This document shows, piece by piece, positions 33,400-64,000 of a stretch of 64,000 nt of DNA (its first letter is position 1; the number at the start of each line of letters is the position of its first letter). The notes below the pieces were generated by a model. That model was not told the origin of the DNA. It ran no database searches and worked only from the letters and a program-made list of their open reading frames with translations. The position numbers and the translations under genes are program-made. The stretch covers positions 62,001-126,000 of the forward strand of contig JACCGJ010020840.1 in the NCBI GenBank assembly GCA_013407085.1. Direction: 5' to 3'. Source of the stretch: Atriophallophorus winterbourni (Eukaryota > Platyhelminthes > Trematoda > Plagiorchiida > Microphallidae).

Positions 33400-34345
33400 T
33401 TAAATTTATACGGTTTATTTACCACGATTCAAAAAAACTGCAAAAATCAAATTATATAATTTCTCGTTTTAAATGTCATGTTTTAAATGTACGCACAAAA
33501 TTTTCTCTAGCAAAACTTTCACTGGCTTAGTGAAGAGAAACCTTTTCCGTTTTTTCCCAGTCGCAGCTACAAATACCCGTGAGTCTTGAAAACACCTGAC
33601 TTATCATCGCATACGACTAGGATTCCAAAGAACAAAGAACCAACTTCGGCAGTGGTGGGAGCCCATTTGAAGCTTTCCACCTACAGAAATTCTGCACGCT
33701 CGATTGGCTCATCAGCCATTTTCCCTCCTATGCCAACTGAACTGAACTGAAATCGAAAAAGGCTGTAGTATTAATGACGGCTGAAAACAGCGCGTTCCAG
33801 TATTGAGATATACGAATTGACAACAAATTACTTTGACAGTTGAGGTTTTATGCGATCACTTTAGGTGATTCCCACTGTGGTGAACACGAATTAATTAGGG
33901 GTAGTTATGCGAGAGCACGAAACGCAATGTTGAAACCTTTACAAGACAATGATATTCAAGTGAGAATAGTTATCACCGCCTCAGACTTCTTTTTAGCTCT
34001 GCACTGTGGTTGCTTCAATTACTTTACGTCTTTTTGTAGCCATAGTCTCCAGTATTTCTGTGATGAAAGGCCGTATCGAAACGTTGAAAGATACGAGTTT
34101 GTTTGTTTGCCTAAGAAGTACCTAATTTTTGTTGGTCGATGTAGCAATTTTGCAGCAGTATCGGGATCAGATTGTGGCAAACTGAATAGTGATTCTCAAA
34201 TCACATTTGCTCTCTACTGTATGCATTCAATAATCTCCCGGGGTAAAAGGAACTGGTTTTTTGGTTTTTATGAGGATTACGTAAGATTTGGATTCGGTGT
34301 CTCCGCACCACTCTCCAGTTACTTGGCGCCATCAGATACGTAACG
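33400..34345. other. Unassigned stretch with one long plus-strand frame
   Basis: A 167-codon plus-strand frame (33840-34343) shows no known motif and runs directly into SINE-like sequence, so I do not call it a gene. Confidence 0.3.
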
Positions 34346-34363
34346 CAACTATCCGTAATAGAA

Positions 34364-34483
34364 TCCTTGGTATGATATGGTATGGTGTGGTATGAAAGCA
34401 CAAGCCTGATCCAGGCAAAGTGCTGCAAGGTCAGAGACTGCACGTTGGCTAAGTTACTGTCAGGTTACCCAGGCCCAGGACAT
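34364..34483 (-). repeat. SINE-like repeat with (CATAC)n tail, copy 1
   Basis: Read on the minus strand it contains the shared block CAGTCTCTGACCTTGCAGC, then TTTGCCTGGATCAGGCTTGT, and ends at the low-coordinate side in TATGG-rich repeats (CCATA on the minus strand). It matches copies at 46.1, 46.4, 54.8 and 62.8 kb. It directly abuts the RTE-like fragment starting at 34484. Confidence 0.75.
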
Positions 34484-35085
34484 AGATATTGAAAAACAAG
34501 TTAACGTGCATAGCCTTCACTGGTTAGACCACGCATTGTGAATGGGAAATCATCGTTTTCCTAACGCGATTTTGTTTGCCACTCCTAAGGGTGGCCAGAA
34601 TCTGACTTGGCTCAAGCAGATGAAGGCTTTGACAGTTAAACTAATTGCGGTTGATGCGACCCTTCTCCCAGGTTGGAGTCCAGTTGGTCGAAATTTGCAG
34701 TGGGTTCTCACCGTTAGCGATATAGCCAAAAATCGTGTTCAGTGGCGGTCTTGTTGTAGACATCTTGGAGGGTTTGATTAATCTTGTCTATCGTCAAGTA
34801 AAGCGGCGAAGAAAGCTTGTTATAATGCGTGACGGTGAAAGCTTTAATAAAGCCGTCATGTTGATGTCGCTCTACTCGTTCACAACACTCGCTTGAATGC
34901 ATGCTTGAATCGAGGTGTGGGCACCTCATCCCAGTCTCTGCATAATCTTGTAAAGGTTCAGTAGATTTTTAGGTCCCACCCTTTCCCATATCTTTTAGAC
35001 ATTTTTAGCTATTCATGGTTGTATGGCAGTTGAGCACACGGTACTTGCTACCGGAGTAATGCTGTCAATGATGATGATGTGATGA
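34484..35085 (+). mobile_element. RTE-like 3' end copy (RT tail plus 3' UTR)
   Basis: It starts DIEKQVNVHSLHWLDHAL, the decayed equivalent of the intact tail in the copy at 40.2-40.4 kb. It then reads NRVQWRSCCRHLGGFD and a shared 3' UTR, ending in GATGAT repeats at about 35060-35085. Confidence 0.75.
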
Positions 35086-35759
35086 TCATACATGCGGAAA
35101 CGTTTTTGTACTAGCATAGTATATTCTGAATAGTAGATTCAGAATTGTAGAGAATATGTAAAAGTTATGGGCTTATTGAGGTCAGGTAGGGCCTCATTAC
35201 CGCTTGTGCCTTTCGAAAGTATGTTTGAATCGCTTTTCTGTGCTACTTGAAGTATTGGTTAACCTTCTTGAAGTTTGGATAGTAGTGTAGTGAGTTAAGG
35301 CGATCAGCAAAATGTACGTTCATGAGGAGTAGCATAACAAATAGCGAATTGACAGTAACGCTTGTAGTAGGACGTCTACCCGGTGACCGATTGGCATATT
35401 CTTTGATTTCAGTGCAAACTGGATCGTCCTTCAAATTGTTACATTCAGTCGTTCAACTTATGTATTGCCTTGGTGATTGTATCTGGTTGTGCTACTTGTT
35501 GCTATTGCCTTATCGTGTAGGATGTTTCAAAGTTCCCGGAACATGAAAGACACTCCTCTTTCAGAATGTATATACGCCTGCATGCCGAAAATCGCAAATA
35601 TTTGGGTCAGAGAAACGATCACTCACTTGAAGTCATTTCGGAACATGATAATGCGAAAGGAAAACGTGAATACTCGTCAATGCACGTCCTAAAAATCTAT
35701 TATTAAACTTAGATGGCAGCGGACCTTTGAAGTCAATGCTCAACTACTCGAAATGTTAC

Positions 35760-36800
35760 TTACTTACATTTGTGCGACTATCTCCTCCTGGAGGATGAGT
35801 CAGCTTCGTTGACGTCACAGATTGCAGCCGCCCACGCTTGACGGTCAGAGGCGAGGTCCGCGCAGATTCAAAGCCAGGTACGGTCTCACGCGCGTCAACC
35901 ATATACTGATCTTAGACCCAGCAGCTACACATACGACCTCGCGGTAGCAAGCAAAGTCTTCATTTGTCATCCGCGACGAAAACGCTATTCCGCACAGGGT
36001 GTCGGCGATAGGGTCACCCTGGTTAGTTCAGCGTCAGAACGTCTCAGGATATGGTCAAACCATCTCATTCGGTGTTGTCGCAACATTGAAACCATGTGAG
36101 GAATATCAAAACAATGGTGGCGGACCTCGTCATTCGGTACTCGCTTATCCCATCGAACATTGAGAATGCGTCGGAGAACAGTGGTCGCAAACCTTTAGTT
36201 TCCGCATATTCTCCACCCGAACAGGCTACGTCTGGCATCCATAGGCCAGAACTGGAGGAATCGCCGCTTCGCGATCTCGCACCTCTGTACGTCGGCTAAT
36301 TTCTCTACAGCTAAAGTTAAACCAAGCAGTCGCGAAAACGCCTCACGATCAGCTTGTATACGGGTCGGTATATCATCCTTGGCTTAGTCTGAAGGTAGAA
36401 CGAACTAGCCAAGGTAACGGAAGGTGTTCACCACCTCCAAGTTCTCGCCATCAATCTTCAGAGGTAGGTGAGTTCCGACAGCGGTGGTGAAATACTTCGT
36501 TTTGTGCGTGTGTATTCTGAGCCCCAGCATAGAATCAAATGAGCTGAGGCGTTCGAGAATGGCTAAATCGTTCCAAGATTATTCCCCAAGATTACGATGT
36601 CGTCGGTATGCTCCAAATCGGCAATCGAGACGCTCGGACTCAGCATCACACCGGCGTAGTCTGCAAGCGCCTGCTTCATTGTCCAATCGACCGCGAAGTT
36701 GAAAAGCACAGGGACAAATGGCACTCTTGCCGGACACCACTACTAATGGGGTACGTCGAGTACACCAGTCAATATGCGTGTACGCGTTTGGTAAACCTTA
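35760..36800 (-). mobile_element. RTE-like reverse transcriptase relic, minus strand
   Basis: The minus strand from 36660 reads SIADLEHTDDIVIL (decayed YADDIVLL palm), then in another frame LAILERLSSFDSMLGLRIH, HKTKYFTTAVGTHLPLKI, CEIAKRRFLQFWP and LRRILNVRWDKRVPNDEV with MVSMLRQHRMRWFDHILRR. These are RTE/L2-style RT motifs. Many stops and shifts. Confidence 0.65.
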
Positions 36801-37049
36801 AAGAGGTTGACTGGAGGAGGATTATAAAGCCTCGGCTTAACTTTTGAACAACTTTAACATTGGTTAACCGCCTCAGAAACAGATTAGGGTACAAAAATTT
36901 GCCCGAAGGAAGTGTAACATGCGAGTAATTCCAGGATTGCACAGAGTTTCATGAAGTTAACGTAATTTATTAATATCACAAGACATGACCGAGCAATATC
37001 TGGAAAGAGCGTCAACAGCAAGATTCTGATTCCCAAGACCGCATATCCT

Positions 37050-37900
37050 CTAACTTCGTGATCTCAATTGCTGAACTGAAACCTGACAAACTAAACACCT
37101 TCATCAACTGCGTTTCACCGAACGTATATACTGTAATGTCAGACTGTCACTTATGAATCTGCCATTTCAGTTTTGCAGACAAGATATGTGAAACCATCGA
37201 ATGAAGTATTTGCCCGTCACAGTTTGTTTTTGTGTAAACAAGAACCTAGTCAAAATATCGATCACGTCGTTCTTAAGCTCAATTCACCGGTCAAGTGTAA
37301 CTTTCACGAATTCACGGCAAAAAAGCATCGCGATCAGGCTGTCCAATTTTTTAATCTATGGTATGCATTCAAAACACTGTACACCTCCGTTGGCTAGAAA
37401 TGCGATCAATGGATCTACATTGGGCTGTTGTACAGGCTAAAATTCTGGAAGCTGTTCAGACTCATTCTTTATGGTACGTCGTTATTTATCCGAATTTTTG
37501 TGCATCCATGGATACTAAAACCGATCCCACAACATCATTGACCAATGAACCATCAAATGATCAGAATGTTCTTTCTGCTCTCAACAGTCCCTTATGTTTC
37601 TTCTGTGGATACAGACACCATCCCCGTGATAAATGCCCCGCTAGGTTATCAGTCTGTCGCAAATGTGGTAAAATCGGCCATTTTAAATATTTTTGTCGAT
37701 CTAAGTACTCACAGAAGTGGACGCGATCGACTGCGAGTGCAATCCTGTCCTCAGTGAGTATAGCTGTTCCCTCTTGCATATCTTCTGCGATTGTGTCCGT
37801 TGTCGATAATGGACTTGTTCTTCCAGCCTTCATTCAAGGCCTTTGTCTGATAACGATTCTCCTGATCGCTTGAGCTCGCCACAAGTAGGGATGCGGATTT
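37050..37900 (+). mobile_element. Gypsy/CsRn1-like LTR retrotransposon gag relic
   Basis: Frames in order: KPDKLNTFINCVSPNVY, QTRYVKPSNEVFARHSLF, CNFHEFTAKKHRDQAV, LHWAVVQAKILEAVQTHS, then two CCHC zinc knuckles (CFFCGYRHHPRDKC and CRKCGKIGHFKYFC, C-x2-C-x4-H-x4-C each) at about 37590-37690. A protease-like start (GLVLPAFI) follows. This is the capsid-nucleocapsid arrangement of CsRn1-type Gypsy elements described in trematodes. No LTRs or pol were found. Confidence 0.75.
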
Positions 37901-38653
37901 GCGATTTTCTGTTTTTGTTGGTATGTCGGTACTAGAACTTTGTCTAATGCACTGATGTGCGATCATGTAGTACTGGTGTACTGCGCAGCGTCCACCGCGA
38001 TAAATTGTTTCGTCGCCGCTTTTGAGCTGCGTGCGGAAAAGTTATAGTCTCACTATCATTTTTCCTGTATTATATCTCTATGCATTGGCAGTTTCTTTTC
38101 TGATGTGCTGGCTGACTATGTGGCAATTTCCATACATTCATACACGTATACTTGAGCTTTGGTTTTTGCACAAAATACGGCAGAATTTTCTGTTCAATTT
38201 TGTAGTATTATTGATTAATGACAATAGCGTGGGTTTGTATAAGCCTTAAAACAGGACTTGCTACAACTCGTTGACAGTTTTATAATGCTGACCAATTGTC
38301 TAATCAATTGTGTGATCCTATCTGTTGCTACGAATAAGGTGCGTTGCGACCTCAAATGCGCGTGTTTGCACGCAGTTCGTCATCAGATAAATGGGCCCAC
38401 AGGGTTCCATTGTCTATGTTCTCATTCCTTCTTGAATCCCGTATCGTCTTTGACTATGGCAGCGGTTAGTTACATGAAATACCTTTCTCTTCTAGCAAAA
38501 TTCGATTTTGTTCCCATCAGCACTGGTTTTACCTCACCATCAAAGATTTGCAACTCCGTAGACTCGAACCCTTTCACGACCGACGCCAGTAAACGGTTTC
38601 TTCCATAAAATATACTCATCTGCATGCATTTCCATCGCCCAACAGACGGACTG

Positions 38654-38685
38654 TTTTGTGCTGTTTGCACTCATCGGGTAGGGAA
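38654..38685 (-). ncRNA. Decayed hammerhead-like motif (copy 5)
   Basis: On the minus strand the 13-nt stem II GTGCAAACAGCAC (38670-38658) is identical to the Penelope-associated copy at 50.17 kb, but the core is mutated: CCGATGA instead of CTGATGA and AAAA instead of GAAA. The flank GGAAATGCAT is also shared. It should be inactive and marks another fragment of the same 5' region. Confidence 0.5.
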
Positions 38686-38959
38686 AGTACGATCAGCTTC
38701 CGCACGATATAGAAACCTGGCATTATGCCTATCACTTTCTGTTTACCTTACTGCTATTGGTTTATTTTAATCGATGCAGAAAGCCTTCTCAGTGGACACC
38801 TGCTATCCAGAAGTTTGCGGAGAGTTTTATCGGTAAAACACAGAGCAAACAGGAATAACGCTGTGGGACTAAAGTGTCAATTAGGACTGACCAACCTGAC
38901 AGTACCTCAGCGCTGGTGCAGTCTGACTGCGGTACTTTGCTTGTATTCAGCCTTGGTAT

Positions 38960-39691
38960 CTCATTCAAGTTGTCACATCCGGAAGTTGTAGTAGGAATGA
39001 GCCCTTACTATCTATAAAATGCTCCCATGTGGCGTGTGTCTCATTTAGCATGTGAGAACCAAGTCTAACTCTTGGCCTGCACGAGTGGCTTCCACAAGCA
39101 GTGGTGGAACTGCTCTTACTGACAGAAAAGGAGTGCAAAGGCGGGTGACTGGTACCTTAAAACCAGTTTACTCTGGATAAATGGAGCTTGTCCACCTCTG
39201 ACAGTCCATCTCCGAACCTCCGCTACCTTGCGTGCTACTCGATTACGGGAAAAGCTCTGGGAGGAAACTCCGAGAATATATCCGTTGCGAAGACTCGTAG
39301 GTAGATAACTTGCGCACAGCGTTTTCCATCTCTCAACCCTGCTGCCTCGTCGGTTGCACTTGGGTGTACTATGGCTAGAGAGAGGCATACATTTACAAAC
39401 ACCAAGTGGTGCTGGGGACATCACTTGTACACTATTCCTAATCAACTCTATGAAAATGTCTCATAGTAATTTTAAGCTCTCTGCTACGGTGTTCTTGAGA
39501 TGCCACACACCCTTGGCTCTCCCAGCTGCTAGAGTGAAAAGTAAGCTAGTTGTGGCATAAACACACGCAGGGGTTTTATGTAGGATGTTGGAACGTAAGG
39601 ACGCTGCTGGATGTAGGTAATCAAACCATTAAGATGTGCTCTTCACTACCCTATTACCTATCAGATGTTTGTCCCCTAGAGGTTCGTATTC
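38960..39691 (+). mobile_element. RTE-like 5' module and start of endonuclease
   Basis: 38960-39540 is an untranslated module shared with 55650-56130. From about 39549 the frame reads KHTQGFYVGCWNVRTLLDVG, the usual TWNVRTL start of RTE-type endonucleases, then YYLSDVCPLEVRIP. Coding stops abruptly at 39691 where a minus-oriented element begins; the endonuclease seems to resume at about 40386. Confidence 0.7.
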
Positions 39692-39714
39692 CATCATCAT
39701 CATCATCATCATCA
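39692..39714. repeat. (CAT)n tract
   Basis: About eight CAT units; the 3' terminal repeat of the nested RTE-like copy. Confidence 0.85.
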
Positions 39715-40385
39715 CAGACAGCATTACACCGGTGGCACGTATCGAATTCTTAACTGCCACACAACCATGAAAAAGTAAAATCCTAAAAGATGGGGAAGGG
39801 TGGGACTTAAATTGCTACGGGTTCTATAAAAGAGTAAGCACAAAAAACTGTGAAGAGGTGCCTACACCTCGAATGGAACATGCATTCAAACAAGTTTCGT
39901 GAACGAGTAGAGCGGCATCAGCATGGCAGCTTCCTTGCGGCTTTTACTGTCATGCATCATAACAAGCTTTTCTCGTCACTCCGCTTGACAATACAAGGTT
40001 AAGCAAACACTCCAAGATGCTTAGTGCAAGACCGCCATTGAACACGGTTTCGGGACATATCCTGAAGCGTAACTAGCCATTGCGATATATAATCGCGGGG
40101 ACACCAGCCTGGAAGACGCGCTGTGCCGACTTTGGAAAAGTTACTAGTAAGTGTCTTTAACTGCCTATGTCATATGACAGTTTGGCCACCCCGAGATTTA
40201 CGCCAAACAGGATGTGGCGTTTCGGAAGTCGTTTGTCCGGCATCCGTAAAACGTGACCCAACCAGCGTAACCTATGCAGGTTAATCTGCTTCTCTATATC
40301 GACATTACTACCGTATTCCTGGTCATGATTAATGTCCACGGAGTCGATTTTGCTTTCTGGCTCCTTTATAGTGGGCATGAAGATG
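39692..40385 (-). mobile_element. RTE-like 3' end copy nested in the endonuclease
   Basis: The minus strand encodes DIEKQINLHRLRWLGHVLRM, then PDKRLPKRHILFG, the RT tail of the family, then a 3' UTR matching 34790-35085, ending in a GAT repeat ((CAT)n at 39692-39714 on plus). Its tail abuts the broken endonuclease codon run, so it appears to have inserted into the plus-strand RTE-like element. The 5' boundary is uncertain by about 20 bases. Confidence 0.7.
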
Positions 40386-42900
40386 GATCTGGCCAGCAAG
40401 GAGTAGTGGTAGATCTTAGTGATCTTGTAAACGAAGCACTCGTGTCATGAATGCCTGTCCCCAAGAATTGCACTAGTCCGACTGACGGTTGCATCGTTTC
40501 AATATTACTATCGTTTCGGTGTATGCCCCAACGCTATCTGCCGACCAAAACGCAAAAACGATTTTTATGACCAGCTACAACCTGTCGTTGAATAACTGGT
40601 TTTGGCCGGCTATTAGAATACACGTACTTGTTCAGATGATGTGGCAAGCAAGTCGAATTCCGGGCAGATTTGGCCTAAAGCATCGCTGGGAAAACGGAGA
40701 TCGATTAATTGTGTTTGTGGTCTACAATTACTTATGTGTTTGCAACACCAAATTCCCGCACTCTAGGAAACACAGTAACATAGTACTCAAATGATGACAG
40801 AACAGCGAATTAAATCGATTATATCCTAATTCGCGCACGATGGATGTCTTCGGTGTTGAACTGTAGGTCTTATCACTGCGCCAAAACAGGGAATGCAGTA
40901 GACACTGTTCACACTCGTTAACGCAAAGCTCCGACTTCGCCTGATAAACCATCAAAGGAAAACCCCCAGAAAGCTTTTAGACTTGACAGCCTTAGGAAAC
41001 ACGGACTACGTAAAATGTTCATACATGATATTGCTGAGCAATTGAATGGGAGTGATATCCCAGTTGAACAACAGTGATCCAGACTGATGTCCGCTACTCT
41101 GACTTTGGCATTAGAAAACCTAGGCACCGTTTCTCGCCAAAGGTGAGACTGAATCTCTCTAAGCACAATTAAGCTCTCCGTCTAAGTAAGAAATATTCGA
41201 ATGCATAGCGCTTCTGATTACCACCTCCTTAAGAGAGCTACTACACTATCCGCCCGAAACGATCGTCTGTCATACTGGTCGGAACCCGCATCTAAAATAG
41301 AAGCTGCAGTGAACATAGGAGACTTTAGAAAACTGTTTCGTCTGTTTAGTACTGCGTCTAAAAACCTTAGTTTTAACACCATCCTCAGAGATTCGCAGGG
41401 ACAGTTTACCTTTGACATTAATGATAAGATAGCTAGTTGGGTTGAGCATTTCAGTCAGCTACTGAACCAACCGTCAGCTGTCAGTACAAGGATTACTGGT
41501 CCAGTACAGATCTGCAATTACCCAGTAGAGTGTGATGCTTTAATTGAGTACGAGATTTCAAGTGTCTTGCGATTAATGAAGATCGGTAGATCGTCAGGTG
41601 AGAATCCAATTTCTGTTGAACTTATCTCCACTACACAGACTATTTTGTTCTTGGAGATGGAAATGTTTCCGCCGGACTGGGAATGTCAATAATCTTACGC
41701 CTACCTAAAGGTGGAGATAAATCTGTGAGCTCCAACTCTCGCGGAATAAGCCTGATCGATACCACAGCTAAATTGTTTGCGATGTTACTGCTAAACCGGT
41801 TCTCTGCCGAACGAACTCTGCGCACTAGAGTCAACCAAGGTTTTTTCACCATTGGATGGGATATGCAGATCAAATATTCACCTTATGCAGAATTGTAGAG
41901 CACCTTGCAGAGTATTAACAACAACCGACAGCATGTTTTATCGATTTTCACTCTGCCTTCGACTCTGTGTACCGTGGTTGTTTATTAGACATCATGCTAT
42001 CGGATTGGATCCCCGTGAACCTCATTAGCCTAATTACATCATATTACAACTCTGTGAGGGCTCAGGTTCGCGTTTATGATGAAGAGTCTTGCGAATTTAA
42101 TTTTTACACGAGAGTCAGTCACGTTTCTCCGTTATCGCCAGTTATGTTCAACTATGTCGTCGACTGGAGTACCAACTAGGTATTAACAAATTATCAGAGC
42201 TTTCAAGTTTCAACGGATCTCTGATCTCAACTACGCTGATGATGTAGTAGTTTTTGGCGAGAGTGCCAAAGTGCTTCAAAGGCTTTCAGAACGCATTGAC
42301 AGCTCTGCTGCAAAGTCGGCCTCTAGATAAACGTAGCAAAAATAAAGGTATTTTTATACCGTTACATCAAGCGCCCAGCAATTTAACTTCTAGGGCTGTT
42401 CAATCGTCTATGTTCCAGCCTTCATCTATCTCGGTTTCAGTAATTTACTTAATGTTCAGGCGAAACCTGATGTGAAGTTAATTGTTGATCGTTCGCGTGA
42501 TGCGTTTTCGCAGCTAAGAGGCACCATTTGGCGCATCCCCGGAATTATCCTCAAGATTAAAATATGTGTTTACCAAGCAGCGATCCGCCCTGTACTGCTT
42601 TATGGATATCAGGCATGTCTGCGGAGATCACAGGATGTGTGATCTTTAGAAGAATTCGATCACAGGGCGTCCGATATACTGACGAGAATCTAACGCTGCA
42701 GTTCGGGTGCGATCCAACGGAATTCCTCCACATTCTGTTTACATCCAAAAATGAAGGCTTTACTGGTTGGCCCACGTTCCCCCAAAGACAGACTCATCGC
42801 TCACAAAACTCGTTCTCGACCCTAACCCACTCGTACTTGGCGTCGGCAACATGGCGGTCAAGTGAAGACCCGAGCACATATAGGCCTTTCATTGTCATTA
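40386..42900 (+). mobile_element. RTE-like endonuclease remainder and reverse transcriptase
   Basis: From 40390: QQGVVVDLSDLVNEALVS, then NITIVSVYAPTLSADQN (VYAPT motif), RFGLKHRWENGDRL, then the RT: IGRSSGENPISVELI, IILRLPKGGDKS, RGISLIDTTAKLFAMLLLNR, IFTLPSTLCTVVV (decayed FVDF region), LISLITSYYNSVRAQVRVYD, LSPVMFNYVVDW, LNYADDVVVFG (about 42230-42255) and RPVLLYGYQACL. Many frame breaks. With 38960-39691 it forms one roughly 3.2-kb element interrupted by the nested copy. Confidence 0.75.
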
Positions 42901-43052
42901 TCCCGTTCCCTTACCTCTCTAGGCTTAAACGATCTGATAGGATCGAAAAATACACTGTGTTACGCATACTAGTTTTGCATCAATTTAGGCTTATACTTTT
43001 ATAAATATGTACAACCAAATTTTACGTTTGATTTTTTCTTCAAATGATACAG

Positions 43053-43090
43053 CATATCAAAATCATCGAAATCTCTTGCTCAGCTTAAAC
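43053..43090 (+). promoter_or_regulatory. E-Syt 5' leader with candidate splice acceptor
   Basis: A T-rich tract ending in GATACAG (to 43052) lies 38 bases before the ATG at 43091. It could accept a spliced leader, common in flatworm mRNAs, or end a 5' UTR intron. The sequence alone cannot tell which. Confidence 0.35.
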
Positions 43091-63835
<20,745 letters not shown>

Positions 63836-63924
63836 GTTAGTCTCTGTCAACTCTCAATCTCGCATGTTCTTGTTTCGGTTTGCAGTGTTAATGGTCTCTT
63901 CTAAAAAGTACACAACAACCCACT

Positions 63925-64000
63925 ACATTGGTCATCCTCGAGCGCTTGAACAGAAATCACTATGATTCCTTGTTTGAACATCGTGGTTCGTTGTACGATT
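63925..64000 (+). repeat. Start of another hammerhead-family repeat at the window edge
   Basis: Contains TTGAACATCGTGGTTCGTTG, matching the opening block at 61.1 and 62.15 kb; the copy is cut by the end of the window. Confidence 0.5.

Noticed and set aside
33840..34343. 167-codon plus-strand frame
   Set aside because: No family motif; it runs into SINE-like sequence and has no splice or polyadenylation context.

Overview
Organism and style. The window is eukaryotic and looks like a digenean flatworm (trematode). The evidence is: a gene with a run of 33-38 nt introns at its 5' end followed by multi-kilobase introns; many decayed non-LTR retrotransposons of CR1-like and RTE-like type; a Penelope-like element with a GIY-YIG endonuclease; a CsRn1-like Gypsy gag relic; and hammerhead-ribozyme repeats. 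I saw no operons, CRISPR arrays or tRNA genes. The genus cannot be fixed from sequence alone.

Layout. (1) About 0-18.86 kb, minus strand: a Headcase (HECA) homologue reconstructed from eight exons with matching phases. Its 3' end lies beyond the left edge. Its introns hold CR1-like and RTE-like debris, a 1.47-kb foldback (palindromic) retroelement and a 338-bp insertion flanked by a 14-bp target-site duplication. (2) 19.3-21.4 kb: no recognisable gene. (3) 21.5-23.6 kb, minus: an intronless 694-codon gene of unknown function with a helical C-terminal half. (4) 23.9-28.25 kb, minus: a nearly complete two-ORF CR1-like element broken by a few frameshifts, abutting an older CR1-like relic (28.25-30.3 kb). 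(5) 31.8-42.9 kb: stacked retroelement relics (CR1-like, RTE-like, Gypsy), including one RTE-like element nested inside the endonuclease of another. (6) 43.09 kb to the right edge, plus: an extended synaptotagmin (E-Syt) gene reconstructed as 16 consecutive in-phase exons encoding the ER hairpin, the complete SMP domain, C2A and most of C2B; more exons must lie beyond the window. Its large introns hold the Penelope-like element, RTE-like 5' modules, a SINE-like family with a (CATAC)n tail and the hammerhead repeats.

How it works together. Only three host genes are supported: Headcase (growth and differentiation regulator), the unknown intronless gene, and E-Syt (ER-plasma membrane tether and lipid-transfer protein). 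They show no functional link. Nearly everything else is mobile DNA. The most unusual material is a set of hammerhead-like motifs with a self-complementary stem III (ACCGGU). One lies just 5' of the Penelope-like element and others lie in dispersed repeats inside E-Syt introns; the two copies on the E-Syt sense strand carry lesions expected to block cleavage. Exon boundaries were placed by eye from conserved protein sequence, splice signals and phase, and need transcript data for confirmation.
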